A program made the position numbers and the translations under genes. A model generated the notes under the pieces. It searched no databases, was not told the DNA's origin, and saw only the letters and a program-made list of their open reading frames with translations. Shown here piece by piece: positions 1 through 7,584 of a stretch of 10,780 nucleotides of DNA (position 1 is its first letter; each line of letters opens with the position of its first letter). Source of the DNA: an uncultured Leucothrix sp. (GTDB lineage: Bacteria > Pseudomonadota > Gammaproteobacteria > Thiotrichales > Thiotrichaceae); contig CALKXC010000205.1 of NCBI GenBank assembly GCA_938004025.1, forward strand, positions 1 through 10,780. Direction: 5' to 3'.

Positions 1-1
1 T

Positions 2-334
2 TTTTATATCGACCTGCTGTTTTACAACCGTAAACTTAAGCGACTTGTTGCGATTGATTTGAAGATGGAAAAGTTCAAGCACAGCCATAAGAGCCAAATG
101 GAGCTTTATTTAAATTGGCTCAAGAAGTACGAAACTGAAAGTGATGAAAACCCTCCGCTAGGGATCATCCTTTGTACCAGCAAAAAGAGAGAACAGATAG
201 AGCTGCTTGAAATGGAAGGTAGTGATATTCATGTCGCAGAGTACTTAACTAGTCTGGTATCTATTGAGCTACTAGAGCAGCGGCTGCATGATTCTATTGC
301 TAAAGCCAAACAACGCTTAGATTATAAATATTAG
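2..334 (+). CDS. PDDEXK nuclease domain protein, YhcG/DUF1016 family (C-terminal fragment)
   Basis: The reading frame is open from the left edge to TAG at 332-334, so about 110 C-terminal residues are visible. The text FYIDLLFYNRKLKRLVAIDLK, split by about 15 residues between its two acidic positions, matches the nuclease core of the YhcG/DUF1016 C-terminal domain. The first Asp is codon 11-13, the D-x-K motif spans 56-64, and a QxxxY motif (QMELY) begins at 95. Family members are usually about 330-380 residues, so most of the protein is outside the window. The family has a predicted PDDEXK nuclease fold and is often found near restriction or other accessory genes; its cellular role is not settled. 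Here the acidic residue before x-K is Asp, where I recall Glu as usual. The gene converges on the LysR gene with a 74-base gap in which I see no clear terminator. Confidence 0.88.
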   Translation, partial: FYIDLLFYNRKLKRLVAIDLKMEKFKHSHKSQMELYLNWLKKYETESDENPPLGIILCTSKKREQIELLEMEGSDIHVAEYLTSLVSIELLEQRLHDSIAKAKQRLDYKY

Positions 335-408
335 ACTTATACCTATTTCAACCCCGCTAGGCTACAGTGCTGCAAGACAACTTTCATGCTCACCATCAAA
401 AGGCGCAA

Positions 409-1293
409 TTACTCACATTTGCTAATCTCTTCTGACAAAAGCTGAATAAACAGTTGCGTCTTTTTAGGAAGAAAAGCCTTTGGCGGGTAAACCGCGTAAA
501 TGGTAAAACCCACGACCGGAAAACTGGGCAGTATCTTGACAAGCCGCCCGCTATCGAGATCATCCTGATACAGCCACAATGGCCCCCAATGAATCCCTTG
601 ATCATTTCTGACTAAAGCATGGATTGCTTTCAAGCTGTTTATGCAAAAATTACTATTGATGCCAGTGTGAGCGAACCTCGTGCCATTTAAAAACTCGATA
701 TCACTTTTGCCTTGCGCAGGTGAATATAAAATAAAATGATGATCAACAAGATCGTCTGGTGTCTGCGGATAACCATGTTGTTTAACATACCTAGGACTTG
801 CCACCAAAACCCTTGAGATACTCCCTAGTCGCTTTGCAATCAGCCCAGAATCTGGCAGAGAGCCAATACGAATAGCAACATCCAAATATTGCTCAGCGAG
901 ATCGACAAGGTCACTACCTAAAATAAACTCAAAGGAAAGCTCAGGCGCTTGTTTTTTCATAGCATTCGCTGCGGGTGCGATAAACCTCTCACCCAAATCA
1001 ACCGTTGACCCTACACGCAGCCTGCCTTTCATAGTGGTTGCCCCACTGGTAATTTCTTCTTCCAGTGCCATCTGCTCATCAACAATTCGACGTAATCTTT
1101 CGAAATAGATCAGCCCTGTTTCAGTCGGTTGAGTTCTTGAAGTTGAACGATGTAACAGCTTGACACCTAAACGGTCTTCAAGCGCAGCGATTCTTCTGCT
1201 CAATGAAGATGGTTCCATATTGAGGTGCTCTGCGGCTTTTTTGAAACTTCCCGCTTCAACGACGCGGAGAAAGGCTTGCTCAGTTGTGATCAT
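409..1293 (-). CDS. LysR-family transcriptional regulator
   Basis: This is a DNA-binding regulator of 294 residues, the normal LysR length. The winged helix-turn-helix is at the N-terminus, with the typical pattern VVEAGSFKKAAEHL at about residues 11-24 and SLSRRIAALEDRLGVKLLHR at about 30-49. It is followed by a linker helix and a periplasmic-binding-protein-like effector domain from about residue 90. The overall look is of the CrgA-like subgroup, and no ligand can be named. I chose ATG at 1293. A TTG 21 bases further upstream is in frame, but it would put coding sequence across an AATTG-N9-CAATT dyad that looks like this regulator's own binding site, and seven extra residues before the first helix are not typical. 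Neither start has a convincing ribosome binding site. The gene is divergent from the HPt-like gene, so the box could serve autoregulation or control of that neighbour. Confidence 0.93.
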   Translation of the reverse strand: MITTEQAFLRVVEAGSFKKAAEHLNMEPSSLSRRIAALEDRLGVKLLHRSTSRTQPTETGLIYFERLRRIVDEQMALEEEITSGATTMKGRLRVGSTVDLGERFIAPAANAMKKQAPELSFEFILGSDLVDLAEQYLDVAIRIGSLPDSGLIAKRLGSISRVLVASPRYVKQHGYPQTPDDLVDHHFILYSPAQGKSDIEFLNGTRFAHTGINSNFCINSLKAIHALVRNDQGIHWGPLWLYQDDLDSGRLVKILPSFPVVGFTIYAVYPPKAFLPKKTQLFIQLLSEEISKCE

Positions 1294-1297
1294 TATT

Positions 1298-1316
1298 AAT
1301 TGCGAAAATAACAATT
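1298..1316. promoter_or_regulatory. Candidate LysR-type binding box (T-N11-A dyad)
   Basis: AATTG (1298-1302) and CAATT (1312-1316) form a perfect 5-bp inverted repeat around 9 bases, containing the T-N11-A arrangement expected of LysR-type operators (T1301, A1313). It starts 5 bases upstream of the chosen LysR ATG, in the 111-base region shared with the divergent HPt-like gene. Such a position fits autorepression. The motif is short and AT-rich, so chance is possible. Confidence 0.4.
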
Positions 1317-1404
1317 GGGGATTGTGAAATTACACCTTACAAGCACTTTGAACAACTATCTATCATATAAATGAACAAAGCCCTCAAGCAATTGCAGTCT
1401 AGTT

Positions 1405-1728
1405 ATGTGCAAGAGAACCGCAAAGCAAGCTATTTTGGACTCGTCAAAGATGTTTGGAAAAAAAGACGCCAATGAGTTTTTTGCGGCAGCACTCCCACAA
1501 TTGGAGTCTCACCTTACTTTGATTCGATCCGTAACCAATATCAACGAAGCCGCCGTTGTCGCTCGGCAGTTAATTTCCTCAGTGAATATTTACGGTTCGG
1601 AGAATCTTGAACTAATATTAGAACGACTGCGTGACGGATATTATTCTAAAGATCAATTGCCTAATGCTGTCAAGTCAGTTTGTATTGAACTTAAAATATC
1701 GATTAAAGAAATCAAAGATTGGCTATGA
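1405..1728 (+). CDS. Small HPt-like protein with degenerate phosphoacceptor site
   Basis: This 107-residue soluble, largely helical protein is not one I recognise as a named gene. Residues 53-68 (ARQLISSVNIYGSENL) fit the histidine phosphotransfer signature A-H-x-L-K-G-x5-G-x3-L in spacing: Leu at +2, Gly64 at +10 and Leu68 at +14. However, position 54 is Arg instead of the phosphorylated His, and the following K-G is I-S. The preceding helix (FFAAALPQLESHLTLIRSV) and the total length also suit an HPt four-helix bundle. If that is right, it cannot carry phosphate at the usual place and may bind or titrate a receiver domain. It overlaps the 3' end of the hybrid kinase gene on the other strand by 6 bases. 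ATG at 1405 lacks a clear ribosome binding site; ATG at 1450 is an alternative giving 92 residues. The gene itself is likely real; the HPt assignment is tentative, about 0.4. Confidence 0.68.
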   Translation: MCKRTAKQAILDSSKMFGKKDANEFFAAALPQLESHLTLIRSVTNINEAAVVARQLISSVNIYGSENLELILERLRDGYYSKDQLPNAVKSVCIELKISIKEIKDWL

Positions 1729-4050
1729 GTATAGGGTAAGTTCATCCCTTAACAATATTCGCTCAATATCTTCTAGATCAAAAGGCTTACTCAAATAGTC
1801 ATTCATTCCTGCCGCAAGACAGCGTTCACGCTCACCGGCTATCGCGTGGGCAGTCAACGCGACAATGACCAAATCGCTATAACTGCCATCTTGCCTAATC
1901 CGCCGTGTCGTTTCATAACCGTCCATGCCTGGCATGCTCACATCCATGAATACCAAATCAAACGGTTGTGTTTTTAACAAAAAAAGCACTTCTTCGCCGC
2001 TTTCAGCGACTGCTGCATCTATCCCCAGAAGAGACAGTAATTTTTTCCCAAAGAAGCGATTCATCTCATCATCATCGACCAACAACACGCGATAGTCGTC
2101 TGGTAACGAGGAATAGCCCCTGTCTGATTTAGGCCCCTCGACTTCTGGCTCTTGTAAGATGAAATCTAAGCTAAAAGAAAAACAGCTTCCTAAACCCGGC
2201 TTACTCTCTACCTGCAACTCTCCTCCCATAAGCCGGACTAATTTTTGGCTTATCGCTAAACCAAGCCCTGAGCCACCAAATTTTCGCGCCGTGCTACTGT
2301 CCATTTGCGAAAAGGGTTGAAACAACTTTTTCTGTTGTTCCATTGACATACCGACTCCGGTGTCACGAACTTCAAACAACAATCGTGCGCTATCAACGGT
2401 TATCACTTCTGGTATGACGGTAAGGCTCACCTGACCCTGCGGAGTAAACTTAATCGCATTTCCGAGTAAATTGAGCAACACCTGTTGCAGACGAGTGGGG
2501 TCTCCCAATAACTGTTTATTGATTGAAAGGAATCGGTTGTCCAGCCTAAACTGCAACGATTTACTCTTAGCTTCCTCACTCAGTAACTGATTAATTTTCT
2601 GCAGCACTTGCCCCAATCGTACTGGGATGCTTTCGGTTTGAAGCAAACGACTATCAAGCCGAGCCAAGTCTAAAATATCGTTGATCAATTCAAGCATATG
2701 ATCTGACGAAGTATTTAGTCGGTTTACATATTCTTTTTGATCACCATAAAGCGTGGTTCTTTCCAGTAAGCGACCTGCACTCACCACTGCATTCATCGGC
2801 GTTCTGAGTTCATGGCTCATGGTCGTCAAGAATTGATCTTTAGCTTCACTCGCCGCCTTTAAGCGCTCAGCATCTTCACTTTTCATGCGGACTTGCTCGG
2901 CTTGAGTCAGTGACAACATCAGCAGTGCAATTAACAAAGTGAAATACATGCCATCAGTCAACGTACTCACATCAGCAATGAGGCCTGCCCCTCTTAACAA
3001 GCTAGGAATAAATGCAAGCATTACAAGTATAACGGCGGCACGAAGCATGAAAGGATAATGGAACCCCTGACGGTACCTTAGATACATCGTGATGATGAGA
3101 GGAACAATTAGCAATAATCCAATACTGCCAACCAGTACCGTTCCATATCCAAACCACAGTTGCACAGGAATCAATGCCAAGCTTGTCCAGAAGATCCCTA
3201 ACAATAGCGTATTAAGACGCGGCAGATTTTCTCGTGTATTCAACCAATTAAATATCATACTAACGGTTGCTGAAACCGCTATCAGGCCAAAGGTCGAGCC
3301 CATTCCAGCTAAGTATTGCCTGAAAAAACTGAAGTAATGCCAAAGACCGGAATGATTCCCAAGTTCGATTACAAACCCAAAAATAAAAATTGATAATGCA
3401 AGGAAGCTGCGGTCACGTAGGTATAAAAAATATAATAAGTTATAAAGCGCTAATGTCAGAAGGCCGCCAATCACAAAACTGAACAGCGGGTACATCAACA
3501 TTACGTCGAGTAGCATTTGTTTTGAAGAACGCAAACGTGGGATAAGGACTAGGGGTGTTTGATTATCCTGTACCCTAAAATACAGCTCATAATCTTGCTT
3601 AGGCTCCAAGTCCAGTCGATACTGCAGCGTTCGCGAGTGTGGCAGTATATCTATTGGAACAAACGATTCGCTACTCACTTTCCTAACATAAAGAGCCACA
3701 TGGCGAGACAGCGACCCAGGCATAGTGAAGTACCATTCCTCTTTGTCAGATTGGTTACTTATTTCTACCCGAAACCAATAAGCTGACTGCGTAACAAAGA
3801 AGTCTAATTGGCCATTAACTGCACCGCTTACATCGAAGCTACTCTTAGAAATATCAGCAATTGTTAACTGCCCTTCTGGGTCCTCAACCATGCCAGCGTA
3901 GTCCAAAATATGCAGAGGCTCGCGCATTTCAGCCGTTTGATTGTCTAAGATTAGTTCTGGCACGGCCGAGAAGCTTGCGACTGGAATTATCATCGCAAGT
4001 AGCAAAACACACTGGGTACTTAGTAACACTAACCGAAATGCGGGGGACAT
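1723..4050 (-). CDS. Hybrid sensor histidine kinase, 7TMR-DISM type (downstream copy)
   Basis: This 775-residue inner-membrane kinase senses an unknown periplasmic or membrane signal and phosphorylates its own receiver. A signal peptide (residues 1-29, ending ASFSA) leads into a 7TMR-DISMED2-like sensor at about 30-165. A block of about seven membrane spans follows at 185-385, then a short linker. HisKA has the phosphoacceptor H413 in MSHELRTP. The ATPase has N527/N531 in the N box, D563-x-G-x-G, an F box at 577-580 and GGSGLGL at 592-598. The receiver has acidic residues 659-661, phosphoacceptor D703, T733 and K755. All key residues are present, so it should be active. It has no HPt domain, so signalling needs an external one or direct transfer. 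GGAAAA immediately precedes the ATG. It follows its paralogue by 95 bases on the same strand, and the two may be cotranscribed. The 3' end overlaps the HPt-like gene by 6 bases. Confidence 0.95.
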   Translation of the reverse strand: MSPAFRLVLLSTQCVLLLAMIIPVASFSAVPELILDNQTAEMREPLHILDYAGMVEDPEGQLTIADISKSSFDVSGAVNGQLDFFVTQSAYWFRVEISNQSDKEEWYFTMPGSLSRHVALYVRKVSSESFVPIDILPHSRTLQYRLDLEPKQDYELYFRVQDNQTPLVLIPRLRSSKQMLLDVMLMYPLFSFVIGGLLTLALYNLLYFLYLRDRSFLALSIFIFGFVIELGNHSGLWHYFSFFRQYLAGMGSTFGLIAVSATVSMIFNWLNTRENLPRLNTLLLGIFWTSLALIPVQLWFGYGTVLVGSIGLLLIVPLIITMYLRYRQGFHYPFMLRAAVILVMLAFIPSLLRGAGLIADVSTLTDGMYFTLLIALLMLSLTQAEQVRMKSEDAERLKAASEAKDQFLTTMSHELRTPMNAVVSAGRLLERTTLYGDQKEYVNRLNTSSDHMLELINDILDLARLDSRLLQTESIPVRLGQVLQKINQLLSEEAKSKSLQFRLDNRFLSINKQLLGDPTRLQQVLLNLLGNAIKFTPQGQVSLTVIPEVITVDSARLLFEVRDTGVGMSMEQQKKLFQPFSQMDSSTARKFGGSGLGLAISQKLVRLMGGELQVESKPGLGSCFSFSLDFILQEPEVEGPKSDRGYSSLPDDYRVLLVDDDEMNRFFGKKLLSLLGIDAAVAESGEEVLFLLKTQPFDLVFMDVSMPGMDGYETTRRIRQDGSYSDLVIVALTAHAIAGERERCLAAGMNDYLSKPFDLEDIERILLRDELTLYS

Positions 4051-4145
4051 TTTTCCGTTATGCTAAAGACGCCATTTTTGGCAACAGTGTAAAGATAACA
4101 TCTTTCCGAAATCTCTTTTGTGGATGGTTTAAGCAAATATAAATG

Positions 4146-6491
4146 TTAATTTATTGTCCGTTTTCGCTGCGGCATTAATTGCTGACTGTCTATGAGTACT
4201 TGCCGAATATCTTCGAGATCAAAGGGTTTGCTAAGATAATTATTCATTCCTGATGCGAGGCAACGATCGCGTTCACCCGCAATAGCGTGCGCTGTCAGGG
4301 CAATAATCAATAAATCATCAAACGCTCCATCTTGACGTATTCGTCGGGTAGTTTCATGCCCATCCATTTCCGGCATGCTGACATCCATAAACACTACATC
4401 AAATGATTGCGTTTTTATTAATTGAAGCGCCGCTTCACCACTTTCCGCAAGTGTCACCTCAGCACCGAGACAGGCAAGTAGTTTTTTTCCAAAAAATCGA
4501 TTCATCTCATCGTCATCGACCAATAATATGGCTAACCCTTCAGGCAATGCTGAAGACTTAGAAGGCGTTAGAACCGCCTCAGCTGTGGGCTCTTCTAAAG
4601 CAAAGTCTAAGCTAAATGAAAAAAGACTTCCTAAGCTTGGTTGACTCTCAACTTGTAACTCTCCCCCCATCAACTTAACTAGCTTTTGGCTAATAGATAA
4701 ACCTAGACCAGAACCACCATATTTTCTAGCCGTACTACTATCCATTTGTGAAAATGGCTTGAACAGTTTCTTTTGCTGTTGCACCGAAATACCAATGCCG
4801 GTATCACGCACTTCAAATAATAGTCGTGCCTTATCATTGCTTATTTCTTGCGGAATAACGGTAAGGCTAACCTCTCCCGCTGGGGTAAACTTGATGGCGT
4901 TACTCAATAAGTTGAGCAGCACTTGTTGCAAGCGAGTAGGGTCACCCACTAACTGCTTATTTATCGAGTGGAAACGGTTATCAAGTATTAGCTGTAAAGA
5001 CTTATTCCGAGCTTGCTGACCCAGTAATTGCTTTATTTTTTGCAATACCTGTTCTAACTTCAAAGGAATAGTTTCGGTGTAAAGCAAACGACTATCCAAC
5101 CGCGCTAAATCTAAAATGTCATTAATCAAGTCCAGCATATGATCTGACGACGTATTTAAACGATTGACATACTCAGTTTGATCACCGTGAAGATCCGTTT
5201 TTTCCAATAATCGCCCAGCACTAACGACGGCGTTCATGGGCGTTCGCAACTCATGACTCATGGTCGTCAGAAATTGATCTTTCGCTTTGTTAGTTGCAGC
5301 CATACGCTCAGCATCTTCACTTTTCATGCGGACTTGTTCTGCCTGAGTGAGTGACAGCAAAATCAGTGCAATGAGTAAGATGAAGAACATACTGTCAGTC
5401 AACAGAGGCACATCTCCAATCAAGCCAACTGCCCTTAATAGACTAGGCATAAAAGCCAACAGCACAAGCAAAACAGATGCACGAAGTAAATAAGGAGAAC
5501 GAAACCCCTGGCGGCGCCGCAGAATGCTGGATGCTATCACTGGGGGGGCCAACGACAAGCCTACAACTCCCGCAGCAATCGTCCCATAGCCAAACCACCA
5601 CTGGAGTGGTATCAAGGCCAAGCTTATCCAGAAAATCACTCGAAATAATGCATGAATTCGCGGCAGATTTTTACGGGTACTTAGCCAGTTGGTCGACAGG
5701 CTGATGGCCGCAGCTATCGCTATTAGACCAAATGCTGAGCCCATGTCTGCTAAGGAATGTCGTAAAAAACTGAAGTAAAACCAAAGGCCAGAATGATTGC
5801 CTAACTCCATGACAAAACCAAAAATAAAAATGGACAGTGCAAGGAAACTACGATCACGTAGGTAAATGAAATACAACAAGTTATAAAGCGCTAACGTCAG
5901 GAGGCCACCAACGACAAAACTATACAGCGTGTAATTTAGCATCACTTCAAGCAGCATTTGCTTCGATGTTCGCAAACGCGGCTCAATCGCTAGAGGGGCC
6001 TGACTGTCTTGTATTCGAAAATATAAATCGTGGTGTTGATTTGGCTTTAAAGTCAGTAAGTATTGCAGCGTACGAGAGTGCGGCAAGAGCTTTTGCCGGG
6101 TAAACCCATCACCACCAGTGGCCTTTAGGTAGATATCCACATTGCGTGATAGTGAGCCTGAGAGTGTGAAGTACCACTCTTCTTTGTCAGATTGATTGCT
6201 TATGGCGACTCGAAACCAGTAAGCAGACTTCGTTACAAAGAGATCTAATTTTCCATCTACTGAAGAACTGCCTTCAAACGTTTCATTTAACACTTCAACT
6301 AGCCCTAAATTACCTCCCGGATCTTCCAACATTTCAGAGTAGTTTAGGATGTGTAAGGGTTCGTTACGCTCAGCCGTCTCATTGTCCAGAATCAATTCTG
6401 GTGCAGCGGCAAAGCTAGCAATCGGTAATAACATTACGACCAAAAGAAACAGCTGACGACTGATTAAAGCTAGGTATAAAGGGGGTAACAT
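4146..6491 (-). CDS. Hybrid sensor histidine kinase, 7TMR-DISM type (upstream copy)
   Basis: This 781-residue paralogue of the next gene has the same order of parts: signal peptide ending ASFAA, DISMED2-like sensor, about seven membrane spans, HisKA, HATPase and receiver. H413, N527, D563, the GGSGLGL box, D703, T750-equivalent 733 and K755 fall at identical residue numbers in both proteins, so the alignment has no net gap up to the receiver end. The C-terminal tails then differ (this one ends in a basic stretch, PQRKRTIN). I set the start at ATG 6491: it aligns exactly with the paralogue's Met1, and both are preceded by GGAAAA or GGAAAAG. A longer frame reaching 6542 adds 17 residues that the paralogue lacks and runs into a repeat-rich upstream region. 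The gene is divergent from the DUF2277 gene. The ligand and cognate response pathway are unknown. No HPt domain is present. Confidence 0.95.
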   Translation of the reverse strand: MLPPLYLALISRQLFLLVVMLLPIASFAAAPELILDNETAERNEPLHILNYSEMLEDPGGNLGLVEVLNETFEGSSSVDGKLDLFVTKSAYWFRVAISNQSDKEEWYFTLSGSLSRNVDIYLKATGGDGFTRQKLLPHSRTLQYLLTLKPNQHHDLYFRIQDSQAPLAIEPRLRTSKQMLLEVMLNYTLYSFVVGGLLTLALYNLLYFIYLRDRSFLALSIFIFGFVMELGNHSGLWFYFSFLRHSLADMGSAFGLIAIAAAISLSTNWLSTRKNLPRIHALFRVIFWISLALIPLQWWFGYGTIAAGVVGLSLAPPVIASSILRRRQGFRSPYLLRASVLLVLLAFMPSLLRAVGLIGDVPLLTDSMFFILLIALILLSLTQAEQVRMKSEDAERMAATNKAKDQFLTTMSHELRTPMNAVVSAGRLLEKTDLHGDQTEYVNRLNTSSDHMLDLINDILDLARLDSRLLYTETIPLKLEQVLQKIKQLLGQQARNKSLQLILDNRFHSINKQLVGDPTRLQQVLLNLLSNAIKFTPAGEVSLTVIPQEISNDKARLLFEVRDTGIGISVQQQKKLFKPFSQMDSSTARKYGGSGLGLSISQKLVKLMGGELQVESQPSLGSLFSFSLDFALEEPTAEAVLTPSKSSALPEGLAILLVDDDEMNRFFGKKLLACLGAEVTLAESGEAALQLIKTQSFDVVFMDVSMPEMDGHETTRRIRQDGAFDDLLIIALTAHAIAGERDRCLASGMNNYLSKPFDLEDIRQVLIDSQQLMPQRKRTIN

Positions 6492-6498
6492 CTTTTCC
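6492..6498 (-). promoter_or_regulatory. Start-deciding ribosome binding site of the upstream kinase
   Basis: On the minus strand GGAAAAG directly precedes ATG 6491. The paralogous kinase has GGAAAA at 4056-4051 directly before its ATG. The shared element supports ATG 6491 over the longer in-frame start at 6542. Spacing is short, so the site is probably weak. Confidence 0.5.
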
Positions 6499-6541
6499 AA
6501 CTTTATTGTGTTGATGAATTGGCAGATGGTGTTCGATATCA

Positions 6542-6594
6542 ATTGTACTATAAATTAGGCCTTTTAAGGGAGTGGCTTAGGCTATCAGTACAAT
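6542..6594. repeat. Inverted repeat ATTGTACT/AGTACAAT enclosing TTAGGC direct repeats
   Basis: ATTGTACT (6542-6549) and its exact reverse complement AGTACAAT (6587-6594) flank 37 bases. Between them TTAGGC occurs twice in the same direction (6555-6560 and 6577-6582), 22 bases apart, which is about two helical turns. The block lies in the 191-base region between the divergent kinase and DUF2277 genes, so binding sites for one or more regulators are plausible. No function is demonstrated. Confidence 0.4.
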
Positions 6595-6682
6595 ATCCAC
6601 CCAGTGATTTGCAGTAAGGAATCAATCTTACCGCTGTTCTGTATTATGATCGTATCAACTGATTGTTACCTAAGGAGCCGTT

Positions 6683-6955
6683 ATGTGTCGAAATATCAAA
6701 ACGCTTGCCAACTTTGAGCCGCCTGCGACTGATGAAGAAGTTCGAGCATCCGCCCTACAATTCGTACGAAAATTAAGTGGCTCAACGAAGCCTTCAAAAG
6801 CTAATGAAGCAGCATTTGAATTGGCAGTAGATAAGGTTGAAGCCGCAGCGCGCGCGCTGATTGATTCTTTGCAAACTACAGCCGAACCTAGAAACCGAGA
6901 AGTTGAAGCGGAGAAAGCAAAACTTCGGTCGGCTAAGCGTTTTGGAAGACGATGA
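6683..6955 (+). CDS. DUF2277 family protein
   Basis: This 90-residue soluble protein is recognisable by its N-terminus MCRNIKTLANFEPPATDEEV and the later segments LQFVRKLSG and PSKANEAAFELAVD, which are characteristic of the DUF2277 family (PF10041). The family is usually 85-95 residues, so this is full length. Its function is unknown. The C-terminus (about residues 65-90) is highly charged, with alternating Glu, Lys and Arg, and ends in a basic tail. A strong ribosome binding site, AAGGAG at 6672-6677, sits 5 bases before the ATG and fixes the start. The gene stands alone, divergent from the kinase pair and convergent with the membrane protein gene 62 bases downstream. I see no clear terminator in that gap. 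Confidence 0.93.
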   Translation: MCRNIKTLANFEPPATDEEVRASALQFVRKLSGSTKPSKANEAAFELAVDKVEAAARALIDSLQTTAEPRNREVEAEKAKLRSAKRFGRR

Positions 6956-7017
6956 CCGAATAGGCAAATACTTTCTATGTAATTTAATCTTTTCTCACCT
7001 TGGAACAGTCGCTTACG

Positions 7018-7479
7018 TTAAGAACTTCTCTCGCGCAGCATCGCTTGTACTTTTGATTTCGAATCCGTCAGTTGCTTCAGCTTTGCCTCCATTTTCAGGC
7101 GGAGCCTATAGTGCTGCATACGTTTTTCAATCAACAAATAGCCATAGGCAAGTGGGATAAAAAGCACAAGCAGCACTCCCAGCGCTTTCAATAGCGCTAG
7201 CTGTTGTTCCAGACCCTCTATCGACGTGAACACGGCCACAATGATTAGCAGCAAGAATCCAAGAAATGCGCTGATCACGAACGTCTTCCCTCGTGCAAAG
7301 ATATCTATGTCAGAGCTAACAAAGACTGAAGAATCCTCCACACTAAGGCTATGCCTAAGCATTTTCATTTGTCGAAGTTTTAACTCCCTGATCACACCAA
7401 TCAGTATGAATTGCATACTCTCTTCGTCAATCCCTTGATCTCGAAGTAACTCGGTATCTATGTTGCACTCAGATCTCAT
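7018..7479 (-). CDS. Hypothetical two-span membrane protein
   Basis: This is a 153-residue protein that I do not recognise. Two hydrophobic spans are evident at about residues 66-86 and 95-117, separated by a short acidic loop (SIEGLEQQ). The N-terminal 60 residues are polar and probably helical (about 20-45), and the C-terminal 35 residues are strongly basic and look like a short amphipathic or coiled-coil helix, so both ends are probably cytoplasmic. The start at ATG 7479 has no good ribosome binding site; Met22 at 7416 has GAAGAGAG just upstream and is an alternative. The gene converges on DUF2277 and is divergent from the catabolic operon. Its position between them gives no functional clue. 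It is real by length, the membrane pattern and the absence of a competing frame. Confidence 0.75.
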   Translation of the reverse strand: MRSECNIDTELLRDQGIDEESMQFILIGVIRELKLRQMKMLRHSLSVEDSSVFVSSDIDIFARGKTFVISAFLGFLLLIIVAVFTSIEGLEQQLALLKALGVLLVLFIPLAYGYLLIEKRMQHYRLRLKMEAKLKQLTDSKSKVQAMLRERSS

Positions 7480-7584
7480 ATGAGAAGTGTCCAGTTGTTT
7501 GAATACACCGGCAATTTAGCACTCTTTTGCTATTAAAACAGCGATAGGAAAGCTAGTCGATGTGATTGGGTGATATTTATCTTC

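Noticed and set aside
396..605. Open frame of 69 codons on the minus strand
   Set aside because: It lies inside the LysR gene in another frame and shows no recognisable protein pattern.
1294..1314. TTG start of the LysR gene
   Set aside because: It lacks a ribosome binding site, adds residues not expected before the first helix, and overlaps the candidate LysR box.
1366..1371. TATAAA as a -10 box for the HPt-like gene
   Set aside because: The nearest -35-like TTGAAC (1348-1353) is only 12 bases away, too close for a normal sigma70 promoter.
4071..4082. Hairpin GCCATTTTTGGC between the two kinase genes as a terminator
   Set aside because: The stem is only 4-5 bp and there is no T-run after it on the minus strand; it lies in the leader of the downstream kinase.
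3861..4142. Plus-strand open frame of 93 codons
   Set aside because: It is mostly antisense to the start of a kinase gene, with composition typical of a shadow frame and no ribosome binding site.
6492..6542. Longer in-frame start of the upstream kinase adding 17 residues
   Set aside because: The paralogue aligns exactly from Met at 6491, both have a GGAAAA element directly before that ATG, and the extension would place a polar segment before the signal peptide.
6861..7160. Plus-strand open frame bridging DUF2277 and the membrane protein gene
   Set aside because: It overlaps two better supported genes, and the protein text has no domain-like pattern.
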